A stretch of DNA of 13,021 nucleotides from Acidobacteriaceae bacterium (GTDB taxonomy: Bacteria > Acidobacteriota > Terriglobia > Terriglobales > Acidobacteriaceae). Position numbers and translations under genes: made by a program. The stretch covers positions 1 through 13,021 of the forward strand of contig JASHTU010000328.1 in NCBI GenBank assembly GCA_030040395.1. Reading direction: 5' to 3'. The notes under the pieces are model-generated. The model did no database searches, had not been told where the DNA came from, and was given only the letters and a program-made list of their open reading frames with translations. Shown piece after piece: positions 1 through 7,228 of the stretch (the stretch's first letter is position 1; every line of letters starts with the position of its first letter).

Positions 1-163
1 GCTCCGTTGCCGATTGTGTTGCGATGGATACCGTTTAATTTGGATTCTCCCCGGCTTTCGCTCCCGTTTTGTTTCCCTTCCGTTGATGGATGCACGAGCC
101 GTTTGGCTTTCAATCGGTGCGTAAAGGCAACATTCAGGCATTGAATTTCAGCTCGATTCAAAG

Positions 164-193
164 GGACAGACGCGAATTGCTTCGCGCCTGTTC
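164..193. repeat. Imperfect hairpin / dyad, 12 paired positions
   Basis: The inner stem is perfect: CGCGAA (171-176) pairs with TTCGCG (181-186) around the loop TTGC (177-180). After one A/C mismatch (170 with 187) the outer arms GGACAG (164-169) and CTGTTC (188-193) pair, with one G-T pair. No run of T follows, so it does not look like an intrinsic terminator. It could be an operator, a structured leader element or a REP-like dispersed repeat; the sequence alone does not decide between these. Confidence 0.5.
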
Positions 194-248
194 AAGGAAT
201 GGCTCCGCGCTCTTAAGTTAGACCACGCAGCGGCCAAAAGTTGCATGT

Positions 249-265
249 TCGAACCCGGGTTTCGA
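249..265. repeat. Near-palindrome centred on CCCGGG
   Basis: Arms TCGAA (249-253) and TTCGA (261-265) flank CCCGGG with one extra T at 260. The unit is symmetric enough to be a dimeric-repressor site, but a 17-bp near-palindrome can also arise by chance in GC-rich DNA. Function is unknown. Confidence 0.3.
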
Positions 266-289
266 CAGGACGAACTCACCCCCTCGCGA

Positions 290-433
290 TTCCTGAAGCA
301 CAAGATCGCAATGCGTGACGGCGCCAGCTAGTTCTCACGCCCCTTCGACAGACCGTTTCTTTCCCGGGCCTTGGGCGCGCGAGCTAAGAAGTGTCTTTGC
401 GCAAAGCCGAACTCTCGAAACATGCTTCAGGAA
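290..433. repeat. Spaced inverted repeat, 11 bp arms, with a paired direct repeat
   Basis: TTCCTGAAGCA at 290-300 recurs as its exact reverse complement TGCTTCAGGAA at 423-433, 122 nt apart. On the left of the first arm is AACTCACCCCCTCGC (273-287), and on the right of the second arm is nearly the same sequence in the same direction, AACTCACCCTCGC (435-447, two C fewer). The whole may be the trace of a small element or a pair of binding sites. Its position upstream of the export gene fits regulation, but this is inference. Confidence 0.35.
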
Positions 434-589
434 CAACTCACCCTCGCTCCATCGCAAGCCGAGCTCTAACTGCGGTCTCTTGCGTTGCATCTGCGAGCAA
501 GAAGCCGATGTCCGTTTCTGGTTGAAATAGATGCACGAAGCGACAGACGCGCCGCCTGCGCCCAGCGCGCGACGGGCGGTGCAACCCTT

Positions 590-619
590 TTGCCGAATCG
601 CGGCATCAACTTTTATCTA
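590..619 (+). promoter_or_regulatory. Weak sigma-70-like promoter candidate for the export gene
   Basis: TTGCCG at 590-595 matches the -35 consensus at four of six positions. It is followed after 18 nt by TATCTA at 614-619, which matches the -10 consensus at three of six. A 5-bp stem TGCCG/CGGCA (591-595 with 601-605) overlaps the -35 side. Transcription would begin near 626. The match is poor and such pairs occur by chance, so this is only a pointer to where the promoter could be. Confidence 0.2.
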
Positions 620-725
620 AGAGGGGTTCTGTGTTGCGATAGGCATCACCGGATTCTGCAATGCGAACGGGGTGATAGCGGTCGAAAGGTTATTAGATTT
701 CCCCAATGGATATGCAGAAGTGCCG

Positions 726-3482
726 ATGGGCGCAACGCGCGTTCGGCGGCGACAATCGCGTGGGTGCGCGCGTGCAAATTCGGACGCTGGCCGGAAATCG
801 GGTTCACCCCTTTTCGCGAGCCGCAAAGGCTTCGCTGGGCGCGTTCCAGGACTGGGACGGTTAGGTATATTACTGCTCGTCTTTTCGCTGTCAAAGGCGC
901 TTTGCGCGCAGGTTCCGCTCGGCAGCGGCGAGTCGCCGCAAGGTAGTTACCCGGACGGCGCCCAGAGCGGCGTTGATTGTTCAGATCCTTTGATGGCGAC
1001 CACGGCCCAGTGCTTCGGATTGGGACAGGAGGAGATGAGTCCGCCGGCGTTTCCGCGGACGCATTCGACGGCAGGTGGCGATTACGGGGTTTCTCCGCTG
1101 CAAGAGAATTATTACGACCTCCAGGAACCGACTCCGCCGCAGGCGGCGAGCAATCAACCACAGCCATCAAGGCTTGCGCCCGAGCCGCTCACGGAATTCC
1201 AGAAGTTCGTCGCTTCGACGACGAACCAGATCCTGCCCATCTACGGTGAAAACCTGTTTCGCAGCGTGCCATCGACGTTTGCGCCGCTGAACATGGCGCC
1301 CGTGCCTCCCGACTATGTCATTGGTCCGGGCGATGAACTCCGCATCCGCACTTGGGGTCAGGTAAACACGCAGGCCAACGTGCGCGTGGACCGGTCGGGC
1401 GATATATATCTTCCCCAAGTGGGCCCGATCCACGTAGCCGGCCTGCCGTATTCCGCGCTCGACGCGCACCTGCGGGAGGCGGTGGGGCGCGTCTTTAAGA
1501 ACTTCGACTTGACCGTGGATGTGGGCCAGATTCGCGCTATCCAGGTCTATGTGACCGGAGAAGCGCGGCGGCCGGGCGTGTATACAGTGAGCTCGCTGAG
1601 CACGCTGGTGAACGCGTTGTTCGCGAGTGGCGGACCCTCGGTGCAGGGCTCTCTGCGCCGCATCGAAGTGCGCCGCGGCGGGACGGTGATGACCAGGTTC
1701 GATTTCTACCGTTTGCTGATTGACGGCGATAAATCAAAAGACGTGAAGCTGCAGGATAGCGATGTAATCTTCGTTCCGCCGGTTGGCGCTCAGGCGGCGA
1801 TGACGGGCAGCGTGCGCAATCCCGGCATCTACGAATTGCGCAGCGGGGAAACCCTGGGACAATTTCTGGCGGACGCCGGCGGGGCATCCGAGGTCGCCGC
1901 GCAGGCGCGGATTTCCATCGAACGCGTCGACGAGCATCGCAACCGGTACGCTATGGAGGTGGCCTATGACGCCGCCGGCCTGGCTTCGCCGGTGGCGAAT
2001 GGCGACCTGATCCGTGTTTTCTCTATCGTACCCATGTATCTAAAGACCGTGACCCTGCGCGGAAACACGGCCAACCCGGGCCGCTTTGCCTGGCGCGCGG
2101 GTATGCGCATCAGCGATCTGATCCCGGACAAAGATTCGCTGCTGACGCGGAATTATTGGTGGCGCCGAACGCAACTCGGATTGCCCGCGCCGGAATTCGA
2201 ACCCCTGCCGAGCCTGGATTATCTCCACCAACCCGCTGCAAATTATCCGGTTCCCATGCCTCCCGCCGCTTCTCGAGGAGGTATGGCGGCGGCAAACCAA
2301 ACTGGCCCGCAAGGCAGCCAGCCGGGGACGCAACCAGAAGAGACGGCGACCCCGCAAAGTCTGTCGGCAGCGGCGTCCGAGAACTCGGGAGCGCAGCAGG
2401 AGCGCCCTTTCAATGCGCAGCAGCTTCCCAGCGAAACCTCTTTGGCGGCCGCAGAGGCGAATTTATCGAGTCAGAAGTCGAGTCTTCCCGCGCAGAGCAC
2501 CGACGTGGAACTTCCCGCTCCCGATATCGACTGGAATTATGCGGTCATTGAACGGCTCGATCCTGAAACTTTGAAGACCAGACTCATTCCTTTCGACCTG
2601 GGCAAGCTGGTGCTCGAACATGACGCATCGCAGAATCTTGAGCTGGAGCCGGGCGATATTGTCACCATTTTTTCCCAAGCTGATATCCGCGTGCCCATTG
2701 CCCAGCAGACGAAACTGGTCCGTCTGGAAGGTGAATTTGTGCACGCCGGCATTTATACTGCTCGACCTGGCGAGACGATTCGGCAATTGGTGGAGCGCGC
2801 GGGCGGGTTCACGTCCAACGCGTATCTTTACGGCTCGGAGTTCACGCGCGAATCGACGCGCGTGATGCAACAGGCGCGGATCGACGAATACGTGCAGAGC
2901 ATGAACTTGAGCATCCAACGCGGAGCCCTGCAGCTGGCGGCGACGCCGGTGGCGTCACCGCGCGACCTGGCCAGCAGCGCGGCGGCAGAAAGCATGGAAC
3001 GAGACCTGCTTGCCAGCCTGCGGCAAATTCGCGCTACGGGACGGATTGTGCTGCAATTCAAACCTGACAGCGCCGGTCTGGACAGTCTTCCCGATATTCC
3101 TATGGAGAATGGCGACCGCTTCGTCGTGCCACCGGCGCCTTCCAACGTGAACGTGGTGGGCGCGGTGTACGACCAAAGTTCCTTCTTGTACAGGAAAGAA
3201 CTGCGCGTGGGCGCATATCTACGCCTGGCGGGAGGTTTGAACAGGGATGCCGACAGGAAACACGAGTTCGTGATCCGCGCAGATGGGGAGGTAATCAGTT
3301 ACAGCATGAGCAAGGGACTTTGGGGCAACGAATTCGACGATCTGCGCATGAATCCAGGCGATACGATCGTGGTTCCGGAGAAGACCTTGAAGCCTTCAGC
3401 GATGCGCGGCCTGCTCGACTGGTCGCAGTTGTTCTCGCAATACGCACTGGGTGCCGCGGCTTTCACCGTGATCGCGCCCTAG
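726..3482 (+). CDS. Wza-like polysaccharide export protein with multiple SLBB/GfcC-type domains
   Basis: This is probably the outer-membrane/periplasmic exporter of the polysaccharide, 918 residues from ATG 726, much longer than E. coli Wza (about 380). A hydrophobic segment at about residues 46-56 ends in ALCA-Q (58-62), which looks like a type I signal-peptide site; there is no clear lipobox, unlike Wza. The Poly_export domain starts near residue 193 with the family's YVIGPGDELRI motif (198-208). SLBB-like beta-grasp units follow near 273 (VTGEARRPG), 359 (TGSVRNPG), 440 (LRGNTANPG), 666 (LEGEFVHAG) and 808 (VVGAVYDQ). Residues about 509-597 form a Gln/Ala/Ser/Pro-rich linker. The C-terminus ends in a short hydrophobic stretch that could contribute the membrane helix. 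The start is uncertain: GTG 672 is in frame and adds 18 residues, and neither start has a strong ribosome-binding site. It is the first gene of the locus, 70 nt before wzz. The export role is secure from domain content; the exact N-terminus is not. Confidence 0.9.
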   Translation: MGATRVRRRQSRGCARANSDAGRKSGSPLFASRKGFAGRVPGLGRLGILLLVFSLSKALCAQVPLGSGESPQGSYPDGAQSGVDCSDPLMATTAQCFGLGQEEMSPPAFPRTHSTAGGDYGVSPLQENYYDLQEPTPPQAASNQPQPSRLAPEPLTEFQKFVASTTNQILPIYGENLFRSVPSTFAPLNMAPVPPDYVIGPGDELRIRTWGQVNTQANVRVDRSGDIYLPQVGPIHVAGLPYSALDAHLREAVGRVFKNFDLTVDVGQIRAIQVYVTGEARRPGVYTVSSLSTLVNALFASGGPSVQGSLRRIEVRRGGTVMTRFDFYRLLIDGDKSKDVKLQDSDVIFVPPVGAQAAMTGSVRNPGIYELRSGETLGQFLADAGGASEVAAQARISIERVDEHRNRYAMEVAYDAAGLASPVANGDLIRVFSIVPMYLKTVTLRGNTANPGRFAWRAGMRISDLIPDKDSLLTRNYWWRRTQLGLPAPEFEPLPSLDYLHQPAANYPVPMPPAASRGGMAAANQTGPQGSQPGTQPEETATPQSLSAAASENSGAQQERPFNAQQLPSETSLAAAEANLSSQKSSLPAQSTDVELPAPDIDWNYAVIERLDPETLKTRLIPFDLGKLVLEHDASQNLELEPGDIVTIFSQADIRVPIAQQTKLVRLEGEFVHAGIYTARPGETIRQLVERAGGFTSNAYLYGSEFTRESTRVMQQARIDEYVQSMNLSIQRGALQLAATPVASPRDLASSAAAESMERDLLASLRQIRATGRIVLQFKPDSAGLDSLPDIPMENGDRFVVPPAPSNVNVVGAVYDQSSFLYRKELRVGAYLRLAGGLNRDADRKHEFVIRADGEVISYSMSKGLWGNEFDDLRMNPGDTIVVPEKTLKPSAMRGLLDWSQLFSQYALGAAAFTVIAP

Positions 3483-3552
3483 GCGAGTAACTGGAAACCG
3501 AGCGCTACCGCAAACCGGGACGCGCTGGCCCTTTGCGAAACCGGCGGCAACT

Positions 3553-4860
3553 ATGGCTACTGAAACCCCGCTCTTTGAATTGCACGAACCGGCCGATAGT
3601 TCGTATCTGCCGGACGGCGCGGAGAACGGCGCAAAAACGCCGGATAATCTCTCTCTGCTCGACATCCTGGTGATCCTTGCCGACCACTGGCGGGTGATTT
3701 TCTGGATTACCGTGTCCTTTGCGTTGCTTTCGGTCGCGGTGTCGCTGCTCCTGCCCAAACGCTACACGGCGACGGTCACGTTGCTGCCTCCGCAAGAGAG
3801 TTCTTCGCTGAGCGCCATGCTGGATTCGCAACTCAGCGGTATGGGCGGATCGTCAGGAATGGGTGGGCTGGCAGGAATGGCTGCGCTAGCGGGCAACAGC
3901 CTGGGGCTCAAGAACTCCAACGACAGGTATGTGGGCATGCTGAAAAGCCGCAGCGTAGAAGATGTGGTGATCCGCCAGTTCGGGTTGATGCAGGAGTATC
4001 GCAAGCATTATCTCTCCGACGCCCGCAAAACCTTCGAGCATCGCACGGAAGTGGACGGTAACGCCAAGGACGGCCTGATCCATATCGCCGTGGAAGACCC
4101 CAATCCGCAACGCGCCGCGGAAATCGCGAACGGTTACGTGAACGCGTTCAGGAAGCTATCGGAGCATCTAGCCATCACCGAGGCTTCGCAGCGCAGGCTC
4201 TTCTTCGAGCAGCAACTGGTCCAAGCCAAGGATAACCTGGCTAACTCCGAAGAGGCGCTTAAGCAGACGGAGCAGAAAACCGGACTGATCCAATTGGACA
4301 GCCAGGCGCGCGCTCTCATCGAGACGGTGGCGAGCCTCCGCGCGCAAATCGCGGCGCACGAAATGATGATTCAAGGCATGGAAACCTATGCAACCGGCCA
4401 AAATGCGCGGTTAGTGCAAGCAGAGCAGGAGTTGAGTAGCTTGCGCGCGCAGTTAGCGAAGTTAGGCGGATCGCAGGCGACTGATGACGGGCTGATTGTG
4501 CCCAAAGGCCTGGTTCCGGAGGCAGGGCTCGAATATGTGCGCAAGTTGCGCGACGTGAAGTATTACGAGACCATCTTCGAGATTCTGGCGCGGCAATACG
4601 AACTCGCCAGGCTCGACGAAGCCAAGGAGGGAGCCATTATTCAAGTCGTTGACCCCGCCCTACCCCCCGACAAGCGGTCTTTTCCCAAACGCATTTACAT
4701 TGTGCTCGGATCTACTTTCGGCGGATTCATCATCGGTATCGTAGGCGCTTTCTTGGTGGCGGGCTATGCCCGCATGAAGAGCGATCCTGAATCGGCGCTC
4801 AAGCTGGACCATATCCGCCGAGTGCTTCCCCGCCTGCGTCGCGGGAATGCGCATGTTTGA
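3553..4860 (+). CDS. Wzz/GNVR-type polysaccharide chain-length determinant (no kinase domain)
   Basis: This is an inner-membrane polysaccharide co-polymerase of 435 residues that would set polymer length and couple polymerase to exporter. The first transmembrane helix is at about residues 48-67, preceded by the usual cytoplasmic stretch with SLLDILVILADHWR. The Wzz domain starts at KRYTATVTLLPP (69-80). A Gly/Met/Ala-rich stretch lies at 95-114, a long charged coiled-coil region at about 205-310, and the GNVR-like part YYETIFEILARQYELARLDEAKE follows. The Pro-rich motif PPDKRSFPKR (about 371-380) stands directly before the second helix (about 382-405), as is typical. The chain stops about 30 residues after this helix, so there is no fused BY-kinase with Walker motifs. 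ATG 3553 has only a weak purine-rich upstream sequence. Its stop overlaps the start of a 41-codon ORF. Confidence 0.92.
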   Translation: MATETPLFELHEPADSSYLPDGAENGAKTPDNLSLLDILVILADHWRVIFWITVSFALLSVAVSLLLPKRYTATVTLLPPQESSSLSAMLDSQLSGMGGSSGMGGLAGMAALAGNSLGLKNSNDRYVGMLKSRSVEDVVIRQFGLMQEYRKHYLSDARKTFEHRTEVDGNAKDGLIHIAVEDPNPQRAAEIANGYVNAFRKLSEHLAITEASQRRLFFEQQLVQAKDNLANSEEALKQTEQKTGLIQLDSQARALIETVASLRAQIAAHEMMIQGMETYATGQNARLVQAEQELSSLRAQLAKLGGSQATDDGLIVPKGLVPEAGLEYVRKLRDVKYYETIFEILARQYELARLDEAKEGAIIQVVDPALPPDKRSFPKRIYIVLGSTFGGFIIGIVGAFLVAGYARMKSDPESALKLDHIRRVLPRLRRGNAHV

Positions 4861-4978
4861 CCGTTTCCTCGAGTTCGGCGGGCTTGCTGCGATCTCAGCG
4901 GCGGGCAATGTCGACTGCTTGGCCCGCCACCTCAACCCGTTGTTTGCGGCCACACCTGCGGCGTCAGCCTGCATATGA
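4853..4978 (+). CDS. Possible 41-residue ORF linking wzz and wzx by overlapping ends
   Basis: ATG 4853 lies inside the last codons of wzz (8-nt overlap with its TGA at 4858-4860). The frame runs 41 codons to TGA 4976-4978, which overlaps the ATG of the flippase gene as ATGA. The reading frame therefore fills the 114-nt gap exactly. The product starts MFDRFLEFGGLAAISAAGN and is moderately hydrophobic and Ala-rich, with no family I recognise. Third codon positions are GC-rich like the neighbours. Only GGGAA (4844-4848) precedes it as a possible ribosome site. It may be a small protein, or a leader whose translation carries ribosomes to wzx, which has no Shine-Dalgarno sequence of its own. A 41-codon open frame can also occur by chance. 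Confidence 0.35.
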   Translation: MFDRFLEFGGLAAISAAGNVDCLARHLNPLFAATPAASACI

Positions 4979-6258
4979 CACTCCTCGGCGTCGAAATCCA
5001 AAAGATTCGCGGCAATCCCCTTGCGCGCAACGCGGGTTGGATGCTCATCGGCCAGGGAATGAACGTGGTTTTGCGCGCGGGGTATTTCATCCTGCTTGCG
5101 CGATTGCTGGGTGTCAAGGAATATGGAATCTTCGCCGGCGCATTTGCTTTTGTCTCCATGGCTACGCCTTATAGCGGTTTGGGCTCGGGCTTGCTGTTCA
5201 TGCGCTATGTGAGTGCTGACGCCGAAAATTTCGCTGTCTATTGGGGCAACATTCTTTTCGCCACCGTCGCCGTTGGTTCGCTGCTTACGGCGATCCTCTA
5301 TTTTCTTGCCTCGCATTTGCTCAACCCCGCGAGCGCGTCTCTGGCCCTACCGGTGGCTCTGGGAGAGTGTATTTTTCAGCAACTTGTGATTGGCGCCGGC
5401 CAGGTCTTTCAGGCCTTCGAGCAACTGCGGATGACGGCGATCGCGGGGCTGCTGACCAGCTCTTTGCGGCTCTTGGCCGTGATCGTCATGGCCTTACTGC
5501 TGCATCGGGCCACGGCTTGGCAATGGGCGCTTTGGTCGCTTGCGGTTTCCGTGATCGCCGCGATCGCCGGCGCCAGCATTGTGTTGACGCGCTTCGGCCA
5601 GCCCCGGTTCGCCCCCTCGCTGTTTGTCTCCAGATTCGGTGAAGGATTCAATTTTTCCATCGCCGGTTCGACGCAATCCGTATACAACGACATCGACAAG
5701 ACCATGTTGAGCCACTATGGGATGAATGTGGCGAACGGGATTTACACCATGGCGTATCGGATTGTCGATATCGCTACCATACCGGTGATCGCCTTGGACT
5801 CAGCTGTGCTGCCGCGCTTTTTCCGGGTGGGCGTGCACAGCGCGTCCAGCGTAACCGGCCTCTCTTCCCGGCTGGCCAAACGCGGAGCGTTGCTGGGAAT
5901 CGCCATGGCAGTGGTCATGTTTGCAGCCGCCCCCGTGATTCCTCACGTCATCGGCCGCGGCTTTCAGCAGAGCGTGTCGGCTTTGCGCTGGCTGTGTCTT
6001 ATTCCCGCATTTCGCGGCGTGCACCAACTTACCGGCAGCGCCATCACCGGCTTGGGGTTTCAACGCTACCGGACCTTCGCGCAGTTCTGCGCCGCGGCGT
6101 TCAATTTCGGCTTGAATCTTTGGCTAATCCCGCGCTATGGCTGGGTGGGAGCGGCCTGGTCGAGTCTCGCCACCGACGGGTCGCTGGGCGTGACCAATTG
6201 GATCGTTGCCCAAAGGCTGCCCGCGCGCATCGCTAGAGGGGGGCGAGATGCAGAGTGA
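4975..6258 (+). CDS. Wzx-like lipid-linked oligosaccharide flippase (MOP superfamily)
   Basis: This polytopic inner-membrane protein of 427 residues fits the usual Wzx length and would flip the undecaprenyl-linked repeat to the periplasmic side. The N-terminus has the family pattern NPLARNAGWMLIGQGMN (about 14-30), followed by a first helix pair and ARLLGVKEYGIFAGAFAF (about 42-59). Hydrophobic helices alternate with short loops throughout; I estimate 10-12. The mid-protein motif VYNDIDKTMLSHYG, with charged residues in a membrane region, is characteristic of the Polysacc_synt flippases. The start at 4975 fits the family N-terminus. No Shine-Dalgarno sequence precedes it, but the ATG overlaps the stop of the preceding 41-codon ORF as ATGA. 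Its 3' end overlaps the next gene by 11 nt. Confidence 0.92.
   Translation: MTLLGVEIQKIRGNPLARNAGWMLIGQGMNVVLRAGYFILLARLLGVKEYGIFAGAFAFVSMATPYSGLGSGLLFMRYVSADAENFAVYWGNILFATVAVGSLLTAILYFLASHLLNPASASLALPVALGECIFQQLVIGAGQVFQAFEQLRMTAIAGLLTSSLRLLAVIVMALLLHRATAWQWALWSLAVSVIAAIAGASIVLTRFGQPRFAPSLFVSRFGEGFNFSIAGSTQSVYNDIDKTMLSHYGMNVANGIYTMAYRIVDIATIPVIALDSAVLPRFFRVGVHSASSVTGLSSRLAKRGALLGIAMAVVMFAAAPVIPHVIGRGFQQSVSALRWLCLIPAFRGVHQLTGSAITGLGFQRYRTFAQFCAAAFNFGLNLWLIPRYGWVGAAWSSLATDGSLGVTNWIVAQRLPARIARGGRDAE
6235..6243 (+). promoter_or_regulatory. Strong ribosome-binding site that fixes the GT2 start
   Basis: AGAGGGGGG lies just upstream of ATG 6248, inside the last codons of the flippase gene. It makes 6248 the likely start rather than the in-frame ATG at 6206, which would add 14 residues unlike the family and overlap wzx by 53 nt. 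Confidence 0.6.
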
Positions 6259-7228
6259 CGATCGCTACATTGCGGAAGCGGAAATGACCGTTCCCGATAA
6301 ATGGAGCGGGGAAAGCAGGCGCGCCAGCATCGCCGCGGTGATTGTTCTCTATCAGCCGGAAACTCATTTGCTCACCCGGCTTGCCGATAGTATTGCATGG
6401 CAAGTGGACAAAGTTTTTGTCATTGACAACACGCCCGGCGAAGGCCGCCGCATGCCTGCGGGTTTCGCTCGTTGCTCGCGGCCGGTGTTTTACCGCGCCT
6501 ATGGATTCAACAAGGGGTTAGCGAGCGGACAGAACGCGGGCATCCAACGCGCGATCCGCGAAGGCTACACCCATGTGCTTCTTTTGGATCAGGACAGCGG
6601 GTTGCCGGACACCGCTCTCGGGGGCTTGCTCGCAGCCGAGCAGGCTCTTCTTCAAGCCGGCCGGCGAGTGGCCGCCGTGGGCCCGCTGTTTATCGACGAA
6701 AAGAACGGGCGGCGATGCGGCGCCGTGCGTCACTCCTGGCTGCACATGCGTTGGTCTCCGATTCCAGATTCCGCAACCGAGCCGGTGGAAACCGACTATC
6801 TGATCGCGTCCGGGTCGCTCATTCGCACCAGCATCCTGAAGAAGGTCGGTTTGATGCGCGATGAACTCTTTATCGATTGGGTAGACGCGGAGTGGGCATA
6901 CCGGGCGCGGAGCCTCGGCTATCTCAGTTATATTGCGCCAACCGTAGTGATGCGGCACAGCGTCGGCGACTCCACAGGTTACCTGTTCGGTAAAGAGTTC
7001 AACCTGCATAGCCCGGCGCGCAACTATTACATTGTCCGCAACGCCATATACCTGCTGAGAGAGCCACGCATGAGTTGGCGCTGGCGGCTTACCATGCTGA
7101 TCTACGTCCCCAAGTACATCTTGGTTCACGCGTGGCTCTCCAAAAAACGATGGAGCAGCTTTACGCAGATGTTGCGAGCCATACGGGAGGGAGTTGCGGG
7201 AATCATGAGACCCTTTTCGGAACGATGA
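6248..7228 (+). CDS. GT2 family glycosyltransferase, rhamnosyltransferase-like
   Basis: This is a cytoplasmic GT-A fold enzyme of 326 residues that adds one sugar to the lipid-linked repeat. The Rossmann start is IAAVIVLYQPE, then VIDNTPG. The sequence GFNKGLASGQNAGI corresponds to the conserved N-x-G-A-x-N-G-like segment of the RfbF/WbbL group. The metal and nucleotide motif is DQDS (D114, D116). The acceptor-side acidic motif is WVDAEWAYR (D213, E215), followed by SLGY and a C-terminal HSVGDS. DQDS plus this architecture is typical of bacterial rhamnosyltransferases, so rhamnose is the likely donor sugar, but donor and linkage cannot be read from sequence. It overlaps wzx by 11 nt and the following polymerase gene by ATGA. 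Confidence 0.9.
   Translation: MQSDDRYIAEAEMTVPDKWSGESRRASIAAVIVLYQPETHLLTRLADSIAWQVDKVFVIDNTPGEGRRMPAGFARCSRPVFYRAYGFNKGLASGQNAGIQRAIREGYTHVLLLDQDSGLPDTALGGLLAAEQALLQAGRRVAAVGPLFIDEKNGRRCGAVRHSWLHMRWSPIPDSATEPVETDYLIASGSLIRTSILKKVGLMRDELFIDWVDAEWAYRARSLGYLSYIAPTVVMRHSVGDSTGYLFGKEFNLHSPARNYYIVRNAIYLLREPRMSWRWRLTMLIYVPKYILVHAWLSKKRWSSFTQMLRAIREGVAGIMRPFSER

Larger units (their letters stand above)
1..725. other. Non-coding upstream region with no supportable gene
   Basis: About 0.7 kb precedes the export gene. All three forward frames open at base 1 close within the first 145 bases and none gives a recognisable protein tail. Frame 2 is open from 125 to the TAG at 329-331, but its only conventional start is an ATG at 245, giving 28 residues of no known family. 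Two longer open frames that run into the next gene have Arg/Cys-rich shadow-like compositions. The region does hold inverted repeats (164-193, 249-265, 290-300 with 423-433) and a weak promoter-like pair near 590-619. It is probably the regulatory leader of the polysaccharide locus, possibly with decayed sequence. Confidence 0.6.

Noticed and set aside
246..262. GTTCGAACC resembling a tRNA T-loop
   Set aside because: No acceptor stem, anticodon arm or D-arm can be placed upstream.
125..331. Open frame 2 ending at TAG 329-331, reading somewhat protein-like (for example SRLFKEWLRALKLDHAAAK)
   Set aside because: No usable start except ATG 245 (28 residues), no known family and no ribosome-binding site; at most a remnant.
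385..430. GCGCAAAGCC sequence resembling part of a c-di-GMP (GEMM) riboswitch
   Set aside because: The other conserved GEMM segments and the pairing helices are not found around it.
485..946. 153-codon forward frame running into the export gene
   Set aside because: Arg/Cys-rich, no family, and overlaps the signal-peptide coding part of the exporter in another frame.
4660..5316. 218-codon open frame on the - strand across the wzz-wzx junction
   Set aside because: It is antisense to two well-supported genes, very rich in charged residues and without any domain; a shadow of GC-rich coding DNA.
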